From NCBI GenBank assembly GCA_903945175.1, contig CAJAUM010000133.1, positions 1 to 64,000 on the forward strand: DNA of 64,000 nt, written 5' to 3'. Below, piece after piece: positions 28,222 to 37,700 of this stretch. A model generated the notes under the pieces. That model ran no database searches. It was not told where the DNA came from and worked only from the letters and a program-made list of their open reading frames with translations. Numbering within the stretch: position 1 is the first letter of the stretch; each line of letters opens with the position of its first letter. The translations under genes were made by a program, and so were the position numbers. This DNA is from an uncultured Bacteroidales bacterium (lineage in GTDB: Bacteria; Bacteroidota; Bacteroidia; Bacteroidales; FEN-979).

Positions 28222-29436
28222 ATGGATTCTCAGGCATCGCTCATATTAGACCGAAGATATAAGAATAAAGACGATACCTATCGAATTTCACTCAAGATAT
28301 ATCATAAAGGTGAAAAACGGTATATCAACCTGAAGGAATATTGTTCTGAAGATTTTTGGGATCAGCAAAACGGAAAAGTATTAAAAGGCGCAAAGGTGTT
28401 TCCTTCCCTACTATGGGTGAATGAGAAAATTCAGGGAAAAAAGATTGAAGCAAACAAGATAATCGCGTCGCTGGAAGAAAGCGGACAGCTCGATGGGCTA
28501 ACTCCGGGTGAGCTTATACAAAGAATTCAAAATAAATCAGCCCATGTTTCATTTTCATCATACCTGGATAACATGATCTCCGAATTTAAAATGAACGGAA
28601 ATGATGGACAAGCTGTTATTCATAAAAATTTAAAATCGTTTTTAATTCGCTATGGCGCCGGGGAAAAGGATTATAAATTCTCCGATATAAACTATAAATT
28701 GCTGAAAAGTATTGAGGGTAAATTTAAACCACGGATCGCAGGATGCAGCAATGGGCTTGCCGTTCATTTACGCGCCATAAGGGCAATATGGAATCGTGCA
28801 ATTAAAGATGGAACCGTCAGGCCTGATGGATATCCGTTTAAAATCTATACAATAAAGACTTCCAAAACCCACAAAACTGCAATTAAACAGGATATTTTCA
28901 GAAAGATCAGGGAATTATCATTGCCCGAACAAACACATGCCTGGCATGGCCGGAATATGTTTTTCTTTTCATTTTTTTGCAGGGGTATGAACTTTGCTGA
29001 CATTGCAAAGCTGAAATTGAAAAATATTACCAATGGACGAATTACATACGTCAGGTCCAAGACAAAAAAGGAAATTTCAGTAAAGCTGAATAAAAATATC
29101 AATGATATTCTGAAACTTTATCTTGATGATAAAAATCAAAACTCCTATATTTTTCCCGTGATCACGGATTTTAATCAAGTTTCAGAACAAATTACGGCCT
29201 ATCAGAATGTAGTAAATCGCGCTTTAAAAAGATGGGCTAAAAAGATGGATACCGACCGGTCGTTATCCTTTAATACGGCAAGGCATAGCTGGGCTACGAT
29301 TGGGAAAGAATTACATTTACCGATTGCCGTTATTTCTGAGGGCCTTGGTCATGCTGATATTTCTACTACGCAAATATATCTTGATGATTTTGATACAGAT
29401 GTTATTGATGATGCTAACGATTTGATTACATTTTAA
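28222..29436 (+). CDS. int: Tyrosine recombinase (integrase)
   Basis: This 404-residue protein is a phage-type site-specific recombinase of the Bacteroidota kind. The N-terminal arm-binding domain (LILDRRYKNKDDTYRISLKI) is followed by a SAM-like core-binding domain (~95-200) and the catalytic domain. Catalytic residues can be seen: Arg in CRGMNFADI near 254, Lys in the RSKTKKE turn, the ARHSWAT box near 353, LGHAD near 377 and nucleophile Tyr in TTQIYLDD near 385. Its position 150 bases inside attL and its own promoter fit the enzyme that integrated this element into tRNA-His. It is the only plus-strand gene of the element seen here. Confidence 0.95.
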   Translation: MDSQASLILDRRYKNKDDTYRISLKIYHKGEKRYINLKEYCSEDFWDQQNGKVLKGAKVFPSLLWVNEKIQGKKIEANKIIASLEESGQLDGLTPGELIQRIQNKSAHVSFSSYLDNMISEFKMNGNDGQAVIHKNLKSFLIRYGAGEKDYKFSDINYKLLKSIEGKFKPRIAGCSNGLAVHLRAIRAIWNRAIKDGTVRPDGYPFKIYTIKTSKTHKTAIKQDIFRKIRELSLPEQTHAWHGRNMFFFSFFCRGMNFADIAKLKLKNITNGRITYVRSKTKKEISVKLNKNINDILKLYLDDKNQNSYIFPVITDFNQVSEQITAYQNVVNRALKRWAKKMDTDRSLSFNTARHSWATIGKELHLPIAVISEGLGHADISTTQIYLDDFDTDVIDDANDLITF

Positions 29437-29463
29437 AAAAGCCGGTTCATTGAAGAACCGGCT
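29435..29463 (-). terminator. Bidirectional terminator at end of the long minus-strand operon
   Basis: A perfect 9-bp stem AGCCGGTTC/GAACCGGCT with a 6-base loop is followed, on the minus strand, by a run of T. It closes the leftward operon and lies just past the integrase stop, preventing read-through into it. The gap 29464-29572 shows no gene. Confidence 0.8.
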
Positions 29464-29572
29464 CCTGGCGCAAGGTGGGTTAAAAGTTAAATGAGAAAAA
29501 TGTTACCTAAACTCACCGATTAAAACCACCTTTGCATCCTACCCTCAAAACCCCCATTTTGAAGATATTTCA

Positions 29573-32314
29573 TTATGCTATTTTGGCAAATCCAAGCTCT
29601 GAAAGCTCCTGGGCTTTGGCCTTATCAGTTACCCAAATTTTCCCATCGTCGCCCTGAACCATGGCGCTATCCAGGGTGCTTTCCATTTTAAATACGAATT
29701 TTTCGGCATCCTGGAGCGTGGTGAATTTGTAAATCTTTGATGGATCATCATCTGGGAATACGTTCACCGTGCCTTTGCCTCCAAAACGCGTTTTCTGCGC
29801 TGTGGCGTAACCAAGCTCATTGATATAGATAGAAACATCAACTAAATGTTCGACCTCCTTATTGCCCCTGTAACCACCATCTACAGTTGACTGATAGATA
29901 AACATAAAGCAGGTGGCCGGATAGGTTTTAATCAGATCCTCCAGGTCTTTAATGGAAAGCTTAAAGGATGTGACCGAATCAATGAATACATAATTGTACA
30001 GGCCTAAATTAACAGGCAGGGATTGGCTGATGGTAATCAAAGGATCAAAGGCATCCATGCGGGTAAACTTTTCCTGCAACGTGTGATTGAGGCCTTCCTC
30101 ATTTGCGCAATAAAGTACCGTGCGTTTATGCTGTGAAGCCATATATTTTGCAAATTCAATCATAAGACTTGATTTTCCTTTGCCGGGCTTTGACCACACC
30201 ATTAACTTGAATGGCTCGGATGGATCACCAATAAGCTGTGCCCACTTTCCTGTAAATCCGACGGTTTTAAATTTCTCCTTGGCAAATTCGGTAGAGTTCA
30301 TCGTTGCAACTTCACCCAACCCGCTCAAACAAGCAGCACCAACGCACGCACATGGTTTTTCAGCCTTTTCCAATAACCGTACTTTCGTCTTGGCATAATA
30401 GTGACCAGGATTGGTGTCGATCTGAATGCTTTTGTCTTTAACACCGGTTACACGTCCTTTTTTTGAATCAAATGTACGCACCAGGTCACCCTCTGTAATG
30501 TCATGGTTAAAGTCGATCAAACCAAGGCCCTGAAATCCGTTTAATCTTTGCTCGGATATTTCCGGTACATCGGTTTTTCCTTCCAGGTAGGATTTTAATG
30601 AATTGTGTATGTCGTTTAACTCATCCTGGTAGGAATATTTCTCACCAGTATTAACGTATTTGTTAATTTCAGCAAGAATCGTCTTTGCTTTTTCCTTAAC
30701 GTCAGTTTTTCCCTGGATGGCAATGTATTGCTTGATCAGCCTAATGGACTGCATGGGCTTTTGGCTCTGGGCGATGGCCCGATATGCTTCCAGTACCTTG
30801 ATATCTGTTTTTGTAAGCTCAACAGGGAACTGTGCGAGGCTTCCGCGATGATCCTTGTAAATCTTTAACAGCTCCTTTTGAATGTGATTGATTTCAGAAG
30901 CATACTTACTCGTTTTGCGGATCGCCTGGGTGCGGATCATGCGCTGCAACGTGTCAATAAAGGAAAGTATCTTATCAGAAGTTGTTTTCTTGTCATGTAA
31001 AGCCACATAACGCTTGATTATCCTAACCTCCGGCATTACGTTTTCAACCATTTCACCAGTGTAGGCTGGCTTAACCGGCTTTTGTTTTTTCTCTTTAACG
31101 GCTTTTGGCTTTTTTTCTGCCTTGGCTTTGGGTGCCGGTGACGATTTTTTCTTTTCTACCGTTGCTGGTGGCTGTGGAAGAACGACCGGGGCATCCTGTT
31201 TTGATAATTGCTTATTCACATAGTCGATTACCGAAAGTGGAATATCTGCCAGATCCTTATCAGAATCAATCAAGGACCAATCTGTGAAATTGCTCGTTAA
31301 AGTCTTTAATTCAGTAATTGTTTCCTTAATAACGTCAGGAAATTTGCTCTGATCAATGGTAGATAGCACTTCGCTAAAGTTTTCTTTTGTCATTTTTTTC
31401 ATATGGTGAGTTTTATTTGTTTGCGGTTTTGTTTTTACTTCAGTATCTATAGTTATGGTATCAAAACCATGTAATGATAAATCTCCACTATCAGCAAAAG
31501 AATAATAGTCTTTTGACGATATAATCAGATGATCTAAAATCTGTATTTCATGGAAGATTGCAGCTGTTTTAATTTTATCAGTTAATTTTATATCTGCATC
31601 CGATGGTCTTGGTTCGCCGGATGGATGATTGTGTGAAAGTATGATTGAGCTTGCACCTGTTTTTACAGCAATTCCAAGAATGATTTTTATATCTGCTACC
31701 GTTCCTGAAACGCCTCCGGATGAAATTCTGGCAACCCCGATTATTTTGTTCGATCTGTTTAAATAGACTGCTAAAAATTCTTCGTACAGATCAATGGCCT
31801 GATATACTGCCATTAAAAAATCAACCACATCGGGTGATCTTAATATTTTTTTATCAAATTGATATGAGCGTTTGATGTTAACGCTTACCTCGTCGATGTG
31901 CAGTTGATCATCCTGATCGGTCGAGCCAAGGCCAAATAGCATTACTTCGGGTTTTTCCTTATATAGCTTATTTTTCATTTTATTTTTGTTAAATCCATTT
32001 AAAGCTCTTTTTTCAGTGCTGGTATCAAAAGAATAGCCACAATTTTTAACCAGGTTTAAATCTTCCGGAATGTGCGGAAACACAATACAATTTCTTGGGC
32101 GTGTATCGTAAGCGCAGCAATTTGTTCCAGAAAGTGAAGGGCAAATTATGCCAAGTTTACAACATGCGGCTCCTTTCTGTCCGTCCAGGGTTTCACATTC
32201 ACCTGGATTGCACTGACCTGTTCTTGTATCATGCGATTTTACATGACTGTTTAAAAATCTACCTATTTTATTTCTATTGTTAAATATCATTTTAGGCGCA
32301 ATTTTCTGATTCAA
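29573..32314 (-). CDS. Mosaic protein: Cys-cluster, RadC/JAB domain, RecA-like ATPase
   Basis: This 913-residue protein has three separable parts. Residues ~34-78 are a cysteine cluster (C....C, CCKLGIIC, NCCAYDTRPRNC) like YkgJ-type zinc or iron-sulfur modules. Residues ~150-285 are a RadC/JAB domain with the metal motif SHNHPSGEPRPSDAD near 224. A long helical, Lys/Pro-rich middle follows. Residues ~690-900 are a RecA/RadA-like ATPase with Walker A KPGKGKSS near 708, Walker B YVFIDSVTS, and a downstream 'YQSTVDGGYRGN' segment. Such ATPases of Bacteroidota mobile elements probably handle DNA during replication; here packaging is an alternative since no other motor is found. An internal ATG (KKMTKENF) could split it into two products. 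It overlaps the transglycosylase gene by 23 bases. Confidence 0.75.
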   Translation of the reverse strand: MNQKIAPKMIFNNRNKIGRFLNSHVKSHDTRTGQCNPGECETLDGQKGAACCKLGIICPSLSGTNCCAYDTRPRNCIVFPHIPEDLNLVKNCGYSFDTSTEKRALNGFNKNKMKNKLYKEKPEVMLFGLGSTDQDDQLHIDEVSVNIKRSYQFDKKILRSPDVVDFLMAVYQAIDLYEEFLAVYLNRSNKIIGVARISSGGVSGTVADIKIILGIAVKTGASSIILSHNHPSGEPRPSDADIKLTDKIKTAAIFHEIQILDHLIISSKDYYSFADSGDLSLHGFDTITIDTEVKTKPQTNKTHHMKKMTKENFSEVLSTIDQSKFPDVIKETITELKTLTSNFTDWSLIDSDKDLADIPLSVIDYVNKQLSKQDAPVVLPQPPATVEKKKSSPAPKAKAEKKPKAVKEKKQKPVKPAYTGEMVENVMPEVRIIKRYVALHDKKTTSDKILSFIDTLQRMIRTQAIRKTSKYASEINHIQKELLKIYKDHRGSLAQFPVELTKTDIKVLEAYRAIAQSQKPMQSIRLIKQYIAIQGKTDVKEKAKTILAEINKYVNTGEKYSYQDELNDIHNSLKSYLEGKTDVPEISEQRLNGFQGLGLIDFNHDITEGDLVRTFDSKKGRVTGVKDKSIQIDTNPGHYYAKTKVRLLEKAEKPCACVGAACLSGLGEVATMNSTEFAKEKFKTVGFTGKWAQLIGDPSEPFKLMVWSKPGKGKSSLMIEFAKYMASQHKRTVLYCANEEGLNHTLQEKFTRMDAFDPLITISQSLPVNLGLYNYVFIDSVTSFKLSIKDLEDLIKTYPATCFMFIYQSTVDGGYRGNKEVEHLVDVSIYINELGYATAQKTRFGGKGTVNVFPDDDPSKIYKFTTLQDAEKFVFKMESTLDSAMVQGDDGKIWVTDKAKAQELSELGFAKIA

Positions 32315-33104
32315 TCATTTCAAGTACCCCGTTACGACCGATGAGCTTGGTAATATAGGAGCTGGTGAATGGATTTACCTGGCCGATCACTGTTAATACG
32401 TCACCGATCAGGTTTTTACCTCTGCCAAAGGAATAATAGCCTACGTTATAGCGCACAACAACTTTATCCAGGCGTAATACATCATTCTCGGTATGTTCAT
32501 CAATTAACTGGCCCAATAGGATGGACCCGATCAATATGTTCAGTTCTGGCTCGTAAAGATCAGTTTGCGTAACAACCTGCAATACCCCTGGCGAACGCAT
32601 AGAAAGGATCTGGTCAAGGCGTGCGCCCAGGTAATTGCGCAATATGGCCGATTCTCCCGATCCCAGGCGGCCTTTCTTATATTCCATGTAAACTATATCC
32701 GTTGCGCTGGTAGTGCTCACCTGCATCAGCCCAATGGCTTTACCATTCATGGCAAAGGCGTTGCCTGCCGATTCAATGAAAATAAAGGAATAGATCAGCG
32801 ATTCAGGCAGATTGGTTAAACTGGCAATAGAGCTAACGATCACGCCATACTGCGATCTGATTTGGTTCATTTTCTCAACATTCTGCGGAACATCAAAATC
32901 TTCATAAAAAGCATCTGAAATAGCCGGTAAATCAATTTGTACCGATCCATTTAAACCGGCCATACAATAAGATGTTGAAAATGACAGGTACCGGCCTTGT
33001 TTTTCAGCAATACCAATATCGCGGCCCCTGGCAACCAGGTAATAAATAGCCGTACCAATTCCGGTTGCAAGTAAACTGATCCCGATTACCTTTTTTGCGT
33101 TCAT
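32292..33104 (-). CDS. Membrane-anchored lytic transglycosylase (SLT)
   Basis: This 270-residue protein has one N-terminal membrane helix (GISLLATGIGTAIYYLVA, residues 8-25) and a soluble lysozyme-like SLT domain. The catalytic Glu is Glu111 in FIFIESAGNAFA, and the GLMQ motif of the family is at 125-128 (AIGLMQVS). It cuts the peptidoglycan glycan strand. In membrane-containing phages such an enzyme is a virion component used at entry; it could also serve release. It is the second-last gene of the minus-strand cluster. Confidence 0.88.
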   Translation of the reverse strand: MNAKKVIGISLLATGIGTAIYYLVARGRDIGIAEKQGRYLSFSTSYCMAGLNGSVQIDLPAISDAFYEDFDVPQNVEKMNQIRSQYGVIVSSIASLTNLPESLIYSFIFIESAGNAFAMNGKAIGLMQVSTTSATDIVYMEYKKGRLGSGESAILRNYLGARLDQILSMRSPGVLQVVTQTDLYEPELNILIGSILLGQLIDEHTENDVLRLDKVVVRYNVGYYSFGRGKNLIGDVLTVIGQVNPFTSSYITKLIGRNGVLEMIESENCA

Positions 33105-33108
33105 GTTA

Positions 33109-33648
33109 TTATCTTTTTTTAGTCAACATCCACAATGCAGCTCCGGCCAGGCCAAGCCATAACAACCAATTCATGCTGGCGGTTTTTGTTTCAGCGATCG
33201 GGTCAACGACAGCACCGGTGGCTATGGGTTTAAGTATGACTTCAGAACCCAGATTATTTGCAGAATATAAACCTATGGTTACAGTTTTATACCCTGAAGC
33301 TGCAAATGAAATCCACCCATAAGGTGGTGGTGCAACACCTAAAAGTGTCATAAATTCTAACTTGTAATTACCATTGGCATCAGATATTGTTGAAATAGCT
33401 GGTGAAATTGGTTTTCCATCCTGATATGACAAGTAGACACTAACGCCAGGCAATGGCGTTTTCCCAATAAGTTCGAGATATGTACCAGCACTTTCAACGA
33501 CTGGCACCGTAGGATTTGATGTAGGAATGAGAAACCCATTTTCGCTTCCTGTAACAAATCCGTTTGGGTCTGGCGTACTGATTAATTTTCCACTTGAAAG
33601 TACATTCCTAACCTGGAATATTCCTGCAAATACTTTTCCTGTTATCAT
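33109..33648 (-). CDS. Membrane-anchored protein with carboxypeptidase-like beta domain
   Basis: This 179-residue protein has no signal peptide. Residues ~60-150 resemble a CarboxypepD_reg/Ig-like beta domain (GKTPLPGVSVYLSYQDGKPI, SDANGNYKLEF). The C-terminus has one membrane helix and a basic end (MNWLLWLGLAGAALWMLTKK). The anchor is nearly identical to that of the proteins at 52.2 and 52.6 kb, so it belongs to the set of element-specific anchored proteins, probably virion membrane proteins. Confidence 0.7.
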   Translation of the reverse strand: MITGKVFAGIFQVRNVLSSGKLISTPDPNGFVTGSENGFLIPTSNPTVPVVESAGTYLELIGKTPLPGVSVYLSYQDGKPISPAISTISDANGNYKLEFMTLLGVAPPPYGWISFAASGYKTVTIGLYSANNLGSEVILKPIATGAVVDPIAETKTASMNWLLWLGLAGAALWMLTKKR

Positions 33649-33651
33649 AGA

Positions 33652-34719
33652 TTATGGTTTTAAATTAATTAATGAAAGTTTGAGTTTAAGTAGCCGAAGT
33701 CTGGCTTTGGCCTTTTCGATCTCGCCATGGTTATCCATTTGGTTATCCATTTGGTTATCCATTTGGTTATCCATTGGCTTATTGGCTGCTTCGAGTTCAG
33801 GCAACAATTCGGTGAATACCTTGGCACCGGGATTGACCGACGGATCTTCCAGATAAATATTTGATAAACGATGTTCACCCATAAACGTAATATATCCTCC
33901 CCCTCTTTCAATCTCAATTAAGCTGCAAATCTGGCCTGGATAGTACATGATGTTCAATTTTGTAACTTTCCATTGTTCAGATTTACCGGTTTTTGAATCC
34001 TTCACCCATACAAGTTGTCCAACCTTAAAATATTTTTCGCGGATCACCTGCCACTTGTCATATTCTTCTTTATAGGTATTCTCAAAACTATTAACCTGGT
34101 GCGATATTTTTTCATAATCTTCAGCCTGGGCCAATTGTGGATGGATTCTAAGCAGGTAATCAAAGTCGCTTTTAGTTAATCGATGATAATTTTTCAGGCT
34201 GTATATGGCATTCAGCGGAATGATGAGCTTTTTTGCCAGTACATAGCTCTGAATTTTCGATAACATTGTTTCATAAGAGTAATAGTCCGGTCGTTTACGT
34301 TTTGGTAGCATTTGAGCATAGGAACCTTTTTTAGCATCCCAGATATATGGATCACGGCCCGTTATATCAAACCGGTCAAATCTTTTTTGTATGAATTGGC
34401 CCAGGGTTAAAGCAGCAATAAACCAAAGGTTTTCCAGTTCACGGCCGCCTGCTTGCAGAATTTCGGTTTGGGTTAGCTGCTTTGGCGGTGGCGGTGGAAT
34501 GATCGGTGTAGCATTGGCGCCAGTGTCAGATCCAGAACCAAACCTGGTGGTGGCCTTGTTATAATCGCTTTCAGTGTACTTTCGGTACCATACCTTTTGA
34601 CGCATACTCCACCGATATCCATAGGAATGCAGCCAGTTTAATGTTTCCTCGGATGGCTTTTGCGAAAAACGAATCTCAATGCCATTGTGAATTTTGTTGT
34701 GCGATATCGTTGCGCTCAT
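33652..34719 (-). CDS. Hypothetical helicase-associated protein with repeat linker and C-terminal tag
   Basis: This protein has 355 residues from the ATG at 34719, one base after the helicase stop; I prefer it to the longer frame, which would overlap the helicase. The N-terminus (RFSQKPSEETLNWLHSYGYRWS) resembles small fold units found next to mobile-element helicases. Near residue 315 lies a perfect four-fold MDNQ repeat, followed by the basic helix EKAKARLRLLKLKLSLINLK at the end. That helix recurs in the helicase and methyltransferase genes upstream. Function unknown; a DNA-processing accessory is likely from context. Confidence 0.65.
   Translation of the reverse strand: MSATISHNKIHNGIEIRFSQKPSEETLNWLHSYGYRWSMRQKVWYRKYTESDYNKATTRFGSGSDTGANATPIIPPPPPKQLTQTEILQAGGRELENLWFIAALTLGQFIQKRFDRFDITGRDPYIWDAKKGSYAQMLPKRKRPDYYSYETMLSKIQSYVLAKKLIIPLNAIYSLKNYHRLTKSDFDYLLRIHPQLAQAEDYEKISHQVNSFENTYKEEYDKWQVIREKYFKVGQLVWVKDSKTGKSEQWKVTKLNIMYYPGQICSLIEIERGGGYITFMGEHRLSNIYLEDPSVNPGAKVFTELLPELEAANKPMDNQMDNQMDNQMDNHGEIEKAKARLRLLKLKLSLINLKP
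33729..33776. repeat. 12-bp tandem repeat, four copies, in coding sequence
   Basis: The unit GGTTATCCATTT is repeated four times (the last with a changed end). It encodes a Met-Asp-Asn-Gln repeat in frame, so copy-number changes by slippage would lengthen or shorten the linker without a frameshift. Confidence 0.9.
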
Positions 34720-34720
34720 A

Positions 34721-37700
34721 TTAATAATAATCTTCAAATGATTGTACTCCGTTTAATTGCGATAACTTTAATTTCAACTTCAGTAACCTTAACCTTGCTT
34801 TTGACTTTTCGATATCGGTTAGTGAAATTGGCTTTAGCTTAACATCTGTGCGGTGTTCAAATGCCTCTTTCTCGTCGCTAAATTCCCGTTCGGCTTGCAA
34901 TATTTTAGCATCTTTGCGCGATCCAACTTTTTCCTCTTTCAGATCAATCAAGGTGGAATGAATATCACCGGATACCTCGATGCTTAATCGGTACTTATCC
35001 TGAAATATCTGGATCACTTTTGGCAGCTTTTCAGTGTCAACACTCGCGCGCATCACCTGACTTACCTGCTCAAACCCATCACGTGTATTTTCAATTAATT
35101 TCAATATCGCAGCATCGGTGTAAATATCCTTGTATGCCTTTGCTTTCGGCACCATAATCATGAACATATCCATACCCCAGCGGCTACGTACGATCTTAAT
35201 GCCATTATTGCAGTTTATTTCTGCCCCTGGTCGCATACCCTGGATATATTTTAATCCACGGGCAATAGGAATTGTTACAACACCTGAACCCTGAACCTCT
35301 TTAGCCCTGTATTTATCCGGCATTAAAATTCCTTTGCGTACACTTCCGTCGCTGGTTGTAAACGAAATGAGTTTACCGGGATGATTGGAAAAGGCCTGGA
35401 GTAAATTACCGGTTATGATATAGCGGATTCCCTTGTTTACGCTGGATTCCTTAATATATTTTTCCCAATTCTCAATGTAATCCGGCGGCCCGCTCCAGCG
35501 GAAATCAGACATTCCCTTGATGGCTAATATCTTGTTACCCTGATCGCCGCTGCATGGCAGGGCAATATATTTATTACTGTCTGACAGTGCAAAGCGCAGT
35601 TTCACAGCACTTGGCGCGTAAGGATTTGCGCGTTTTGCATCAATCTGATATCCGATAAAAACACTTGGCACCTTACGATGTCCCTGGTCCATCATTGCTA
35701 CGGGATAGTTGACCGGTTGGCCTGGAGTATAACTTTGGAATATTTCATCCATATAAGCATACCGGTTATTTGATTTTTGTTTGATATCTGCAATTGAATC
35801 TACTCTCGCCTGGCCTATTTCACTTATACGTGTCTTGTAGTAGGAGTCTTTTTCTTCTTGGGTTGGTAGTCTTTTATATCCCTGTTCATTTGGAATATTT
35901 GTTGTCACATTATCCCATTTAGTTTCATTTTCTGCGATATCCCGATTTGCACGATTCATAGAATATTCTTTATGCTCAGCGCGAAGTTTGGATTGAAGTT
36001 CCTTTGGGTCTTGTCCCTTCAAACTTTCACGTAACAGATTGTCCAGCTCCGTTTTTGAAAATGGTTTTTTCAGAATATTTACCCGGCATTCCTCCATGAT
36101 ACTATTAGTGCCAAATGAACTTTTACCACCAATGCCCTCTTTGATCGTTTTTGCGCTCAATGTTTCGGCTTCCAGGTTCATGATCTCAATTTCAAGATCA
36201 TATTCTGCAATTTGCTTTAGGTACTCAACATAATCATTGTAGCGGCCAATGATCTCTTTATAAAAATCATCCTGTTCCTGGGTTGATAGTACGGCCACTC
36301 TGCCAGAAACTTTGTGTGCCAGGTTTTCCGGTATCTTTTCGCTTTCCTTATTCTCATCCTCTGTTCCCATGGGATCCCCTAATTTCTCATTGAGTTCCGG
36401 ATATTCTTTTAAATATTCAGCAACCAGCTTATCTCCGTACTTATTGAGAAAATCATCAACTGTAAGTACCTGTTCGCTATTTTTCTGATTACTGGTTGTG
36501 TTTGCATCCAGTGATTTCAATTTCTTTTGAAGCATCATCATCAATCTCTTTTCAGCCGGGATGGCGCTGATAAGATAGTCATAGATTGGTTTGTAAATCT
36601 GGCCGGTGCGGTTGATACGTCCACGCTTTTGAACTTCGGTATTAATATTCAACTCGGCTTGAAGGATAATCATTACCCTTTGCTTTACATCACTTACCTG
36701 AACTTTATCGGTTTTTATCGCATGGGCTGATGCGCCGGTACTGCCACTTTGATTTATCATCAGGGCATCAACCTGATTATTGTTGAACTGACGGAAAGCA
36801 TCATTGACATTGATCTTTTTACGGGCCAGGATAACTCCCATCATTGAATCAGTGCCGTTTTCAAATTGTACCTCCATTTTTCGACCCGTTACCTCGGCCA
36901 CGGAGAAACCGGCCCCCTCGATCTTTTGAATGATCTTATCAATGGGTGAAATAGTAATTCCTGTTGAAATGGATTCAATTTTTCCTAATATCTTGTAATA
37001 TTCATCCTTGGCTTGTTGTGACAAATCGCTGACTGAATAGGTTTTGTATTCAGGATTTCCGGCATGATCCTTTACAGTATATCGCATAACACCATTCAAT
37101 CCCTTCACTAAAACGGACTTAAAATCAGCATTGATCACGTCGCCATTAATGACCTGGCGGCCATCGTCTGTTTCCATGCTTTCCAGGTAACTTCCCATCG
37201 TGTTGGCAAAGGCAATGACCGGTTTTTTTCCCTCTTTCAACCTTTCAATCGCGCGGTCTGCCACTGCATCAGCTTTTATTGAAAAAAGCATTTGATTGAT
37301 GATCTGGAAAACTTTTGAAAAATAGGGTGCATTGTCAACTCCGGCTTTGCTGGTTCCGCCACGTTCTTTTATAATTTTACCCTCTGCCGATGCAATTAAA
37401 TCAAGCCTGTCGATATCCGGTTTTATTGATTTTTCCTGAAACTCAATAATGTCGCGGATAATATCAGTTATATTGTCAGAAATGGCTTTGTGTTCCTGTT
37501 CCCGATCGGTAAGGATAATATAATTAACCTCTACCCCATCAAATGACCGTTCGCGGCGAATCATTTGCCCCTCGGCTACAAGCTGCGAAGAAAGAACTTC
37601 CTGAAGGGCTACACCCCCTTTTGTAATTGATTCGACTAATTCCTCACTGGTCATGTTTGCGTCGCTCATGGCCGTGCGAAGCGCATAAATTGGCATATTG

